This document shows positions 31,304 to 39,749 of a stretch of DNA of 39,749 nucleotides, one piece after another (position 1 is the stretch's first letter; each line of letters starts with the position of its first letter). The notes beneath the pieces are model-generated. The model did no database searches. It was not told where the DNA came from and saw only the letters and a list, made by a program, of their open reading frames with translations. Location: contig NZ_BJDO01000022.1 of assembly GCF_005405185.1 (NCBI RefSeq), positions 1 to 39,749 of the forward strand. The letters are read 5' to 3'. The stretch comes from Secundilactobacillus hailunensis. GTDB lineage: Bacteria; Bacillota; Bacilli; Lactobacillales; Lactobacillaceae. Made by a program: the position numbers and the translations under genes.

Positions 31304-32797
31304 TTATTTTGCATGCAGAAACTTTAAAATTTTAAAACTATATTCGACTTGAAAAAGTTGTTCACTATTACTTAAATCAAGATTAGTGAGCGTTGTAATC
31401 TTTTCCAACCGATTAGTTAATGTATTGCGATGGATATATAAGGTAGCAGCAGTTTCCTTCAATAATCGATTACGCTGTAAATAAACTTCTAAAGTTTTGA
31501 GTAATTCACTATCATGTTGCTGATCATGTTTTTTTAAGACCTTTAAGATAGGACTCTCTGTCATTTTTAAAAGGTCATCATCATTTAATTGACTCAAAAT
31601 AATTTCAAAACGGAAACTTGAACTTTGATTAATTTCTGAGAGTTGATGCAATTTAGATCCAATTTTAAAAGCCGCTTTACAGTAATTTAGATGATTTAAA
31701 CTCTCAAAAAAATTGGAATAAACATCGGAACTCATGATATTTAGATTTAATTTTTTAGCCAATGAGCGAAGCTGATGCATGAAACTATCAGTGGCTTGAT
31801 TGGGGAAAATGGCATAAATATATTGATCACGGATAGAAATAAATGCGTTAACATTGAATGCTTTTAATTCTTCAGAAAAGTAGCGAAGTTCTTGATTTGT
31901 ACCTTGACGTTGAGGCTTTATTATAGCTGCAATACAATTTTTTGAAAGTGTTATTTTAGCTTCAGATAATAATATTTTAATACGTTCTGACGTATTTTGA
32001 TCCAGAATGCAATCTAATATTCGCTGACGAGAATTACCATACATTTCGCCAAAATTCGGGCTTTGACTCAATGTTTCAGTCGTAATTTCAGCAATTTTAG
32101 GGAGTAATGCCCAATGAGTTGCATTAATTGGTGTAGGAACATTAAACATGACAATATAACCAATATTGTAATTTTCCCAAGTAAGACGAATACCTAATTT
32201 ATGGACTGGGGATAGATCACAACTAACATAAAATGGTGAAAGTGCATCATCAGGGTTAGAGTTGCTGACGATACGGTTCATTTCTAGTAGCAAGGAGTAT
32301 GGTGCGTAACCATCTTCAATAATTCGTTCCCATAGTGGATCGGAGATGTCATATTTAGTTGAATAAGTGATGACTTTATATGAATTATCAATGACGATAA
32401 TTGGATTGCTTAAAATCTTGGAGGCTTGGTTAATAATATCCTGTAGTGGTGTTCGCTTCATAGCTTGAAGTGAGAGATTAGTAATCGCTAAACTTTGTTT
32501 GTTTTCGGTGGATAATAAATTACTGATAAAATTTTGAATAGCGATAAGATCATCCTGTTTAGCAATAATGCCAGAATTAATTTTAGGATACATATTCTCG
32601 TTATAACTCAAAATAGATTTGGAAAAATGATTCAATGAACCCTGTAAATCAGTATAAATGATATCATTTTCAGGTTGTCGATCATCAGCCTGATTAAGCA
32701 GTTGTATTTCACTGATATCAGGATTAAATTCAACATTCTTAACTATCTGACAATCGAAATTTGTTCGAACTGCATTATAAATTGTGTCTAATTTCAT
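31304..32797 (-). CDS. PucR/CdaR-type transcriptional regulator
   Basis: 497-aa regulator whose last 55 residues form a PucR-type helix-turn-helix (LLKETAATLYIHRNTLTNRLEKI). The N-terminal 400 residues hold a sensory region with a GAF-like part (IDNSYKVITYSTKYDISD near residue 135) and a GGDEF-related CdaR domain. It is transcribed divergently from the Old-Yellow-Enzyme/SDR pair, which it probably controls. Three copies of TGCATAA lie in the shared promoter. Start ATG 32797 has only AAGGGATG upstream. Confidence 0.85.
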   Translation of the reverse strand: MKLDTIYNAVRTNFDCQIVKNVEFNPDISEIQLLNQADDRQPENDIIYTDLQGSLNHFSKSILSYNENMYPKINSGIIAKQDDLIAIQNFISNLLSTENKQSLAITNLSLQAMKRTPLQDIINQASKILSNPIIVIDNSYKVITYSTKYDISDPLWERIIEDGYAPYSLLLEMNRIVSNSNPDDALSPFYVSCDLSPVHKLGIRLTWENYNIGYIVMFNVPTPINATHWALLPKIAEITTETLSQSPNFGEMYGNSRQRILDCILDQNTSERIKILLSEAKITLSKNCIAAIIKPQRQGTNQELRYFSEELKAFNVNAFISIRDQYIYAIFPNQATDSFMHQLRSLAKKLNLNIMSSDVYSNFFESLNHLNYCKAAFKIGSKLHQLSEINQSSSFRFEIILSQLNDDDLLKMTESPILKVLKKHDQQHDSELLKTLEVYLQRNRLLKETAATLYIHRNTLTNRLEKITTLTNLDLSNSEQLFQVEYSFKILKFLHAK

Positions 32798-32818
32798 TAT
32801 ATTAAATCATCCCTTGTG

Positions 32819-32873
32819 TGCATAATGCATAACTGAAAGAACTAATTCTGTACATGCATAATAGTGAATGCGT
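32819..32873. promoter_or_regulatory. TGCATAA repeats in the PucR/OYE intergenic region
   Basis: The dyad TGCATAATGCAT (32819-32830) is followed by another TGCATAA at 32855-32861 and an ATGCG half at about 32868. They sit between the divergent genes and are candidate regulator sites. Confidence 0.45.
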
Positions 32874-32944
32874 TTTCAGTATGTGCTAAATTCATTATAT
32901 AGATTGATACAGAAATCACAAGTAAAAGAAAGGATGTATTTAAT

Positions 32945-34114
32945 ATGAGTTATCAATTTCTTGAACCATACACTTTTAAAAATGGAATCAAAGTTAAAAA
33001 CCGGGTCGTTATTCCGCCGATGACAGAATGCATGAGTTTTGCTGATGGTACTGTTACTTCGGATGAATGTAATTATTTTAATATTCATACAGGTGGCGCT
33101 GGCATGTTCATCACTGGTTGTGCATTTGTTAATGAAGAGGGTCGTGGCTATGAAGGTGAATTAGGTGCTTCAGATGATAAATTTATTCCAGGACTCACTC
33201 GATTAGCTAGTGCAATTAAACAAAATGGCACTAAGGCTATTTTACAAGTGTTCAGTGCTGGTCGGATGAGCACCACAGCAATTTTACGTGGTAAGAAGCC
33301 AGTTAGTGCTAGTGAAGTTCCTGCACCACGTCCAGGAGCAGAAACACCTCGTGCACTTAAAACTGAAGAAGTCGATCAATTAGTTAAGGATTTTGGAGAA
33401 GCAACTCGCCGTGCAATCCAAGCTGGGTTTGATGGCATTGAAATTCATGGTGCCAACACTTATCTAATTCAACAATTTTTCTCACCACATTCAAATCGTC
33501 GAACCGATAAATGGGGTGGCAGTCTAGAAAAACGGATGCGCTTCCCACTAGCTATCATTGATGAAGTTAGTGCTACAATCAAAAAATATGCTGACCGACC
33601 ATTCTTGTTTGGTTATCGAATTTCACCAGAAGAAATTGAAGAACCAGGCATCCGCTTCAGTGATACGCTCGCATTGATTGACGAAATCGTCAAACGTCCA
33701 GTGGACTACTTACACGTTTCAATGGGAACAGTATGGCGTACGTCATTGAACAATAAAGATGATAAGACTGCGTTGAACCTAGAAATCAAAGAACGTATCG
33801 GTGATATGCCATTGATTGGTGTTGGTGATGTTGAAAAGCCAGAAGAGGCTGAAGATGTAATTGATAAGGGTATGGACTTTGTTGCTATCGGGCGTGAATC
33901 AATTCGTGAACCACATTGGGTACAAAAAGTTGAAGCTAATGATGAAAAATCAATTCGTTATGACTTGTCATTGACTGATTTAGACGAATTAGGTATTAAA
34001 GCACCATTTTGGGACTTTATTATGTCACTATTTGGTGCAGGAATGCATGTGACAGGGCAAAACAACATTGATCGTAAGACTTATCGAGATGCCGTTGACC
34101 AATTGTTAAGCTAA
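32945..34114 (+). CDS. NADH-dependent flavin oxidoreductase, Old Yellow Enzyme family
   Basis: FMN enzyme of the OYE / 2,4-dienoyl-CoA-reductase N-domain type, 389 aa. TIM-barrel marks are VKNRVVIPPMTECM (residues about 16-29), GFDGIEIHGANTYLIQQFFSPHSNRRTDKWGGS (about 159-192) and DFVAIGRESIREPHW. The usual active-site Tyr lies in this HGANTYLI segment as expected. Such enzymes reduce activated C=C bonds. AAAGGATG is upstream. The SDR gene follows after 25 bp, so both form one unit. Confidence 0.92.
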   Translation: MSYQFLEPYTFKNGIKVKNRVVIPPMTECMSFADGTVTSDECNYFNIHTGGAGMFITGCAFVNEEGRGYEGELGASDDKFIPGLTRLASAIKQNGTKAILQVFSAGRMSTTAILRGKKPVSASEVPAPRPGAETPRALKTEEVDQLVKDFGEATRRAIQAGFDGIEIHGANTYLIQQFFSPHSNRRTDKWGGSLEKRMRFPLAIIDEVSATIKKYADRPFLFGYRISPEEIEEPGIRFSDTLALIDEIVKRPVDYLHVSMGTVWRTSLNNKDDKTALNLEIKERIGDMPLIGVGDVEKPEEAEDVIDKGMDFVAIGRESIREPHWVQKVEANDEKSIRYDLSLTDLDELGIKAPFWDFIMSLFGAGMHVTGQNNIDRKTYRDAVDQLLS

Positions 34115-34139
34115 TCAAATCAAAGGATAGGTGAAAAAG

Positions 34140-35006
34140 ATGCTAAAAGATTTTCAAGGAAAAGTTGCCTTTATTACTGGTGCTGCTAGTGGATTTGGTA
34201 AAGTACTTGCCAAGGAGGCTGCCAAACGTGGCATGAAATTAACTTTGGTAGATATTGATAGCGATAGTTTAAAGGCCGTCGCCGATGACCTATCAAAACA
34301 AACAGATGTCTTGGCAATTTCTGGAGACGTTTCTCTACAAGCAACCGTTGATGATGCCGTCAAACAGGCCATGGCTAAATATGGACAAATTGACTTACTT
34401 ATAAATGATGCTGGTGTTGTAGTTGAAGGTAATGTATGGGAGCTACCACCACATGATATTGAGTGGATCTTGGGTGCTAATGTTATGTCACAAGTTTATT
34501 CAATGCATGATGTTATCCCGATTATGAAAAAGCAAGGAACACCAGCCCACATCGTTAACGTGGCATCAATTGCTGGTTTACTCGCGATTCCAGGGATGCC
34601 TGCCTATCATACAAGCAAGTACGCTGCAGTTGGTTTATCAGAAAGCACTAGTCTTGATTTACAGTCTGCAGGTATTAATAATGTTGGTATTTCAATTTTT
34701 GCACCTGGGTTTGTTCAAACAGACCTACATCACTCAGAGACGCATCGTCCAGAACGTTTTGAAGATAAAAATAATCCTTATTACCAAAGTGAAACGTTTA
34801 AAAACGGCAAGAAGTGGATGGAACAATGTATCACCACTGGGCACCCACTAGATACGATTGTTCAACCAATTTTTGATGCGATTGAGAACAATACGTTCTA
34901 CATTTTGACTGATCGTGATTATGATGGCGTTTTAAAAGACCGTGCACAACGCATTATGGACACTAAAGGGCCAGATTTAGGGTTCTTAGGACAATTTTTA
35001 GGTTAG
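34140..35006 (+). CDS. Short-chain dehydrogenase/reductase
   Basis: 288 aa from ATG 34140 (AGGTG 6 bp upstream; a GTG at 34131 is the alternative). TGAASGFGKV is the cofactor site, NDAGVV replaces the usual NNAG, catalytic Ser in NVASIAGL and Tyr-x3-Lys in YHTSKYA. A C-terminal extension beyond 250 residues follows. Paired with the OYE gene, suggesting sequential reduction of an enone or ketone, or oxidation of an alcohol before reduction. Substrate not known. Confidence 0.9.
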   Translation: MLKDFQGKVAFITGAASGFGKVLAKEAAKRGMKLTLVDIDSDSLKAVADDLSKQTDVLAISGDVSLQATVDDAVKQAMAKYGQIDLLINDAGVVVEGNVWELPPHDIEWILGANVMSQVYSMHDVIPIMKKQGTPAHIVNVASIAGLLAIPGMPAYHTSKYAAVGLSESTSLDLQSAGINNVGISIFAPGFVQTDLHHSETHRPERFEDKNNPYYQSETFKNGKKWMEQCITTGHPLDTIVQPIFDAIENNTFYILTDRDYDGVLKDRAQRIMDTKGPDLGFLGQFLG

Positions 35007-35031
35007 TAATAAGTAAATAAATATTGATACG

Positions 35032-35078
35032 AACAGGATGTTTGATTCTCCGTTAGAGAATTGAACATCCTGTTTTGT
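35032..35078 (+). terminator. Terminator of the OYE-SDR unit
   Basis: A 19-base stem with one two-base mismatch (AACAGGATGTT..ATTCTC with GAGAAT..AACATCCTGTT) around a 5-base loop, then TTTT. Confidence 0.88.
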
Positions 35079-35103
35079 GATGGATGTTTAGCTAAGGATA
35101 TAC

Positions 35104-35688
35104 GTGATACAGAACTATTATTTACTAATTAAAGATCGAAAGCTAAATGACTATTTTAAGCAGGAGAGTATCAAGTATGCTAGTGAGATGGCTAGGTTAG
35201 ATCAATATAATGAGAAACGAGAAAAGAAAATTAACTATGATAAAATGCTCGCAGCTAAGAAACAAGATCAAGTAATTTACTCCACTAATCCACAAAAAAA
35301 GAAGGTTAAAACTGATTAAGCAGCTGCTACTGTTAATCAAGAACTGGCTCGAAAAGTTCTTAAAAGTACCAAAATTATTCTCATAGATTGGCAAACAACG
35401 TATCCAATTACCAAGGCGCTAACTAGATATGGTGCAGAAGTGATGACCTTTAATGACAGTAATTATCACTATAATCGTTTACAGACAGTTCTTAACCGTG
35501 AGGATATTGATCTCATACTGATTAATCCGAATGGCATGCATCATGAAGTTGATTTAATTATTAAAGATCCAAACTTTAAATATCAGAAACGAGTGCTGAA
35601 CTTACAGCGGGTTAAGGATAGTAAGCGGAATGCTTTTGATGAAGTTGTTTGGTGGTTGAATGGGATGAGGTCGAGGGGAGAAAGGTAA
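35104..35688 (+). pseudogene. Unknown gene split by one in-frame stop
   Basis: The frame from GTG 35104 reads 71 residues, meets TAA at 35317-35319, and continues in the same frame without gap to TAG at 35688 (194 codons in total). The first part is basic and lysine-rich; the second contains KIILIDWQTTYPITKALTRYGAEV and DIDLILINPNGMHHEVD, a Rossmann-like pattern. I do not recognise the family. A strong terminator follows. One nonsense change of a single older gene explains it best; two genes are possible, since ATGs exist at 35440. Confidence 0.55.
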
Positions 35689-35737
35689 AGTAGTATACCT
35701 ATATGTAGGTTTTTCGCTTAAATCGAAATTAATAATA

Positions 35738-35796
35738 AAAAATGATGTGGTGTTCTAAAGGGGATAATGACTTTAGAATTACACATCATTTTTACT
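35738..35796 (+). terminator. Strong terminator after the split unknown gene
   Basis: Arms of 23 bases (AAAAATGATGTG..TTCTAAAG with CTTTAGAA..CACATCATTTTT, two mismatches), a 10-base loop and a T-rich end. Confidence 0.88.
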
Positions 35797-35868
35797 ATTA
35801 CCATTCTGATACCGTTTTAGATGTGATAATATATTATTATTAGACACAGAGAACGAAAGGTGTTCAAT

Positions 35869-36294
35869 ATGAGAAAGCAAATTAACGTGGTGGGAGCCAC
35901 TTTTATTGAAAATGGTCAAATCTTAGCAACAAAACGAAATGATGATCGTGTATTAGGAACACTATGGGAGTTTCCTGGTGGAAAAATTGAGCCGCATGAA
36001 ACACCAGAACAAGCTTTAAAGCGGGAATTAACTGAAGAGTTCAATGATGAAATTATTGTGGGCCCTCGTGTGACTGAAACCAGTAGTTATGAGTACGATT
36101 TTGGGGTTGTTAATTTAACGGTTTATTATGCTAAGTTCTTAACCCATCATTTTGATCTGATAGCGCATAGTAAAGTCGAGTGGTTGAATCAAGACGAGCT
36201 GGGTCAACTATCTTGGGCAGAAGCTGATCAGAAAGCAGTTAAGATAGTTTCAAAAGCAGATTTAACACAGGTGAAATTTAATGAATTTAACTGA
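35869..36294 (+). CDS. NUDIX hydrolase (MutT-like)
   Basis: 141 aa from ATG 35869, with GAAAGGTG 8 bp upstream (a GTG at 35860 is inside the ribosome site). The full NUDIX box runs GGKIEPHETPEQALKRELTEEF. The start ATKRNDDRVLGTLWEFPGGK is like the small MutT/(d)NTP pyrophosphohydrolase group that removes oxidised or unusual nucleotides. Its last 14 bp overlap the next gene, so the two proteins are translationally coupled and probably act together. Confidence 0.92.
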   Translation: MRKQINVVGATFIENGQILATKRNDDRVLGTLWEFPGGKIEPHETPEQALKRELTEEFNDEIIVGPRVTETSSYEYDFGVVNLTVYYAKFLTHHFDLIAHSKVEWLNQDELGQLSWAEADQKAVKIVSKADLTQVKFNEFN

Positions 36295-39127
36295 TATTCA
36301 ATCTAAAATTGAAAATTCATTAGCTAATGGTTTTGTTGACCAAAAAATTGCTGGTTCTGAAGAATTAATGCCACAATTTATTCATAATGGTCCTGGCGAT
36401 ACGATGTTGCTACATATTGAAAGGGAGCTGTCGCACTGTTCATCATTTACCTTTGCTATCGCATTTATAACTGAAGGTGCACTAACCTCTCTTAAGGTGA
36501 AATTGGCTGATTTAGCAACCAAGGGTATTCGTGGTCGAATTTTAACCTCTACATATTTGAACTTTAACTCTCCAAAAGCGTTTCAAGAATTAAGAAAATT
36601 GGCTAACGTGGATGTTCGGATTGCTGAAAATGATAATTTTCATGCTAAGGGCTATATTTTTGATCATGATGCACAACACTATCAGTCTGCTATTATTGGG
36701 AGCTCTAATCTAACTGAGCAAGCCCTAATGAATAACTACGAATGGAATATCAAATTTACTTCTTACGATAATGACTCAATTACAGAAAAATTAATTCAAG
36801 AAGTTGAGCTGGCCTGGAAACAAGCGACACCACTGACTACAGATTGGATTACAATTTATTCTGAGAATTATCAACCAGTTGTTCGAGCTGAACCAAATAC
36901 GAATAAGACTATTTCAGCAAATAAAATAACGCCCAACGCTATGCAATGTGAGGCACTTAATAATTTGTTGGAAATTCGAAATAGTGGTGCCAAACGAGCA
37001 TTGATTATTTCAGCAACTGGTACTGGTAAAACTTATCTAGGAGCTTTTGATGTCGCTAATTATCAGCCCAAAAAGTTTCTATACATTGTATATCGAGAAC
37101 AAATTCTTGATAAAACTATGGATAGTTTTCGGCAAGTGTTAAGTGATGAACCAGAAAATTCCTTTGGGAAAATTTCTGGAACGCATCGGGACATGGATGC
37201 TAAATAAACTTTTGCGACCATTCAAACTTTATCTAAACAGAGTTGTCTTACACAACTTAATCCAGATGAATTTGATTATATTTTAGTTGATGAAGCTCAT
37301 CGAATTGGTGGAGAGACATACCAGCGCGTTCTAGATTATTTTCAACCAAAGTTCTTATTAGGCATGACTGCCACGCCAGAACGGATGGATGATTTTAACT
37401 TATTCGAAATGTTTGATCATAATATTGCCTATGAAATCCGTTTGCAGAAGGCACTAGACGAAAAGATGCTGTGCCCATTTCACTATATTGGGATAACCGA
37501 CTATGAAAAAGATGGCGTAGTTAGCGATGATACCAGTACGTTGAAATGGCTAGTATCCGATGAACGAGTGGATTATATTATCAAACAAACGACATATTAT
37601 GGCTATTCCGGAGATTGTTTACACGGCCTTATTTTCTGTAGTCGAAAAGATGAAGCTTATGAATTAGCTGATCTTATGACTAAAAAAGGTTATCCCAGCA
37701 AGGCACTCACTGGAGAGGCAGCTCAATCAAAACGAAATGAAGTCGTCGATGAATTGGAACAAGGAAAAATTGAGTACATTATTACTGTTGATGTTTTCAA
37801 TGAAGGCATTGATATTCCTTGTGTCAATCAGGTCGTTATGTTAAGAAATACGCAGTCCAGCATCGTTTTTATTCAGCAATTAGGACGTGGCTTGCGAAAG
37901 GCAAATAATAAGTCATATGTGACAGTAATTGACTTCATCGGTAATTACAAAAACAACTATTTAATTCCAATTGCACTTACGGGTGATAAGTCCCGCAGTG
38001 CTGACAAAGCGCGTGATGATTTGGAAGTTAGACAAATTTCAGGTGTATCAACGGTTAATTTCTCAGAAATTGCTAAAGAAAGAATTTACCAGTCGATTAA
38101 TCACACGAGTTTAGATGGTTTGGCTGTTCTACGAGACGATTATAAGAATCTTAAGCACCGAGTAGGTCGTGTACCATTACTGTGTGATTTTCAAAAATCC
38201 GAAAAGGTTGATTGCACGGTATTTGCTGATAAATGTCAGAACTACTATCATTTTCTACTTAAAATGAAAGAAGACGTACATCTTACTGCAGATCAAGAGG
38301 CCATTCTTAGTTTTATTTCGATTGAATTGATGAATGGAAAACGTAGTGTGGAATTAATTTTATTAAATGAACTGATTAAGCACCAAGGAAAATTTGCTAA
38401 ACGTAATCTTGAAACTTTGATGGCTAAACAACAAATTTTCTATAATGCAGATGTATCTAGGTCGGTTGAACGTGTACTTTCACTTGAGTTCTTCCAGAAG
38501 GCTGCGAAAAAGAAGTATGGTGATGAACCGGTTGTTTTAATTGAAGATGGTAGTTATCAATTAAATACAAAGATTATTGATTGGCTTGAGAATAATACAC
38601 TGTTTAATGAATTACTAACGGATGCTGTTCATGTAGGCATAATGAGATCTAATAAGTACAATCAAGATGAGCAATTTACTTTGTATCATCGATATAACAG
38701 GAAAGACGTTTGCCGAATATTATGTTGGGATAATGATACTAGTTCAACAATTTATGGCTATCGAGTAAGAGACCATGAATGCCCCATTTTTGTGACTTAT
38801 GCTAAGTCGGATCAAATTGATTCAAGTATTAATTATCAAGATCGGTTTATTAATGCTGATACTTTTCAATGGTACACACGACATAATGTGAAGCTGGATT
38901 CAAAAGAAGTTGTGAATATTAAAGATAGTCAAACGACTATTCGATTATTCATTAAAAAGAACGATGATGAAGGCAAAGGTTTTTATTACTTTGGTGAAGT
39001 ACAGGTTAGAGAAACAGAACAACAAGAGTTCCAGGTTAAAGATGATAAAGTTGAACCAATTGTATGGATGATTTTACAGTTGGATGATAGTGCACAGTAT
39101 GATAAGTATTTGTTGTTTGAAAAATAG
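36281..39127 (+). pseudogene. PLD-nuclease / SF2 helicase / DUF3427 protein with one in-frame stop
   Basis: One frame of 948 residues interrupted only by TAA at 37205-37207; the same frame continues directly as TFATIQTLSK. In order: an N-terminal phospholipase-D-like nuclease domain with an HKD motif (FHAKGYIFDHD near 120, then IIGSSNLTEQAL); SF2 helicase motif I ATGTGKT near 246, DEAH near 336, TATPERMD near 361, motif V DVFNEGIDIP, motif VI QQLGRGLR near 531; and a C-terminal DUF3427-type domain with TLYHRYNRKDVCRILCW and PIFVTYAKSDQI. The domains fit a DNA repair or defence enzyme. The stop leaves only the PLD plus motif I in the first product and helicase motifs III-VI plus DUF3427 in the second. 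Sequencing error, recent decay or real splitting are all possible. Confidence 0.85.
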
Positions 39128-39313
39128 TTTGACTAGAATGGTATAGATTCTTAAGCTTGCAAAAATGAGGTATATTTTCTAATGTTAAAGAGAATCAATC
39201 CGATGAATTATGAAGAAAAGTATCTACAGTGTTAAAGCTTCGAAATGAGTGTTGTTGGAATAAGTACCACACAATTTGTTCGGGTTAGGGCTATAATTGA
39301 AGGTATGCTAAAT

Positions 39314-39348
39314 AAAACGAGACCACAATAATTGTGATCTCGTTTTGT
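39314..39348. terminator. Bidirectional terminator between the helicase gene and the small secreted protein gene
   Basis: Arms AAAACGAGACCACAAT and ATTGTGATCTCGTTTT (one mismatch, single-base loop), with A and T runs on the two sides. The 186 bp before it (39128-39313) hold nothing I recognise. Confidence 0.85.
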
Positions 39349-39606
39349 TTATCGTTTTTCAATACGACATAGCGTATATCCGGTAGCTTTGGCTTTTGCT
39401 AGGGATATGTGTTTAATGTGGTGATGAGCTCGCGTTAACCCCCAACAGTGTTTGTTATAGTGGTACTTTTTCCCATGACGAGGAGCAATCCACACCATAG
39501 CTGCCGCATCAGTGATCTTGGGGGCAACCACTGAAGTAGTAAGCCCAGTTGAAGTAGAGACTAATAGGATAATAACAATACGGGTGATGATTTTTTCATT
39601 GTTCAA
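39349..39606 (-). CDS. Small secreted protein with an HGKxYHYNKHC motif (85 aa)
   Basis: N-terminal hydrophobic signal at about residues 6-25, then a short basic domain with two cysteines (HYNKHCWGLTRA and TGYTLCRIEK) and many histidines. I remember this short domain as widespread in Firmicutes secreted or mobile-element-borne proteins, function unknown. AGGAGTTG is upstream of the ATG. The likely IS21-type end lies 45 bp upstream, so its promoter may have been replaced or altered. Confidence 0.7.
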   Translation of the reverse strand: MNNEKIITRIVIILLVSTSTGLTTSVVAPKITDAAAMVWIAPRHGKKYHYNKHCWGLTRAHHHIKHISLAKAKATGYTLCRIEKR

Positions 39607-39650
39607 CTCCTAAATATTTTTTAGTGAAAGGCTTATGATAGAATAATTAA

Positions 39651-39749
39651 TGTCAACGCCGATGTGAAAATGTCGTTTTTTGCCGATTAAAAAATGCTGT
39701 TTTTTACCGATAAGGTTTACAGTGTCTCACTGCTCCTTTCTTTATTTTG
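39651..39749 (+). mobile_element. Terminal repeats of a probable IS21-family element (runs off the right edge)
   Basis: From TGTCAACGCCGATG onward, the motif TGTCGTTTTTTGCCGAT recurs as TGCTGTTTTTTACCGAT 24 bp later (39670-39712), followed by AAGGTTTACAGTG. Multiple short direct repeats with a TG start are typical of IS21 ends. istA/istB would lie outside the window, so this is a pattern call only. Confidence 0.55.

Noticed and set aside
37205-37207. Programmed stop-codon read-through in the helicase gene
   Set aside because: No stimulatory structure or recoding context is visible; a plain nonsense change or sequencing error is simpler.
39607-39749. Promoter and start of a gene at the right edge
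   Set aside because: The only frame after GAAAGGAG on the minus strand stops after eight codons; the repeats fit an IS21 end better.

Overview
The window looks like a chromosomal stretch of a Lactobacillaceae species (former genus Lactobacillus). The evidence is the low-to-medium G+C, strong AGGAGG-type ribosome sites, two T-box leaders, a LexA-type SOS box in front of recA, and a complete tyrosine decarboxylation (tyramine) cluster. I cannot fix the species. A near-consensus parS site (22463-22478) suggests the replication-origin half of the chromosome. No tRNA, rRNA, CRISPR array or prophage was seen.

Layout. 1-5 kb: the N-terminal 345 residues of a heavy-metal P1B-type ATPase (minus strand), a DUF998 membrane protein, and a LysR regulator divergent from an FAD flavoprotein. 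5-8.2 kb: a DMT/EamA transporter followed by the C-terminal remnant of a second copy. The remnant is cut by an IS200/IS605-type element with a dead tnpA, an intact tnpB and a probable omega-RNA end. 8.2-11.4 kb: an NCS2 nucleobase permease behind a long structured leader, a short stand-alone transcript with two competing hairpins, and an aldo/keto reductase with a MerR-type promoter. 11.5-14.8 kb: a self-regulated ABC exporter operon (ATPase, permease, TetR). 14.8-20.3 kb: a YczE-like membrane protein, then a methionine T-box controlling metN-metI-metQ-luxS-acetoin reductase. 16.2-21.2 kb: copies of a hairpin repeat whose stems vary between copies but stay paired. 21.2-22.9 kb: a divergent, LexA-controlled recA and two small membrane proteins. 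23.2-30.7 kb: a tyrosine T-box, three small genes, tyrS, tyrosine decarboxylase, tyrosine/tyramine antiporter and NhaC antiporter.

From about 30.7 kb to the end the DNA is visibly more AT-rich and looks acquired. It holds a PucR-type regulator divergent from an Old-Yellow-Enzyme/SDR pair, a broken unknown gene, and a NUDIX hydrolase overlapping a PLD-nuclease/SF2-helicase/DUF3427 gene that carries one in-frame stop. Two small secreted proteins and what looks like the terminal repeats of an IS21-family element complete it.

How it works together. Uncharged tRNA-Tyr and tRNA-Met probably set read-through of the two T-box operons. The Met operon couples methionine import to activated-methyl-cycle recycling by LuxS. 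The Tyr cluster imports tyrosine, decarboxylates it (consuming a proton) and exports tyramine, with NhaC adding Na+/H+ exchange, which is an acid-resistance and energy-gaining route. The most unusual observations are the covarying hairpin repeat family, the small-gene insertion between the Tyr T-box and tyrS, the small transcript at 10.3-10.5 kb, the eamA/IS605 junction and the NUDIX-helicase module.
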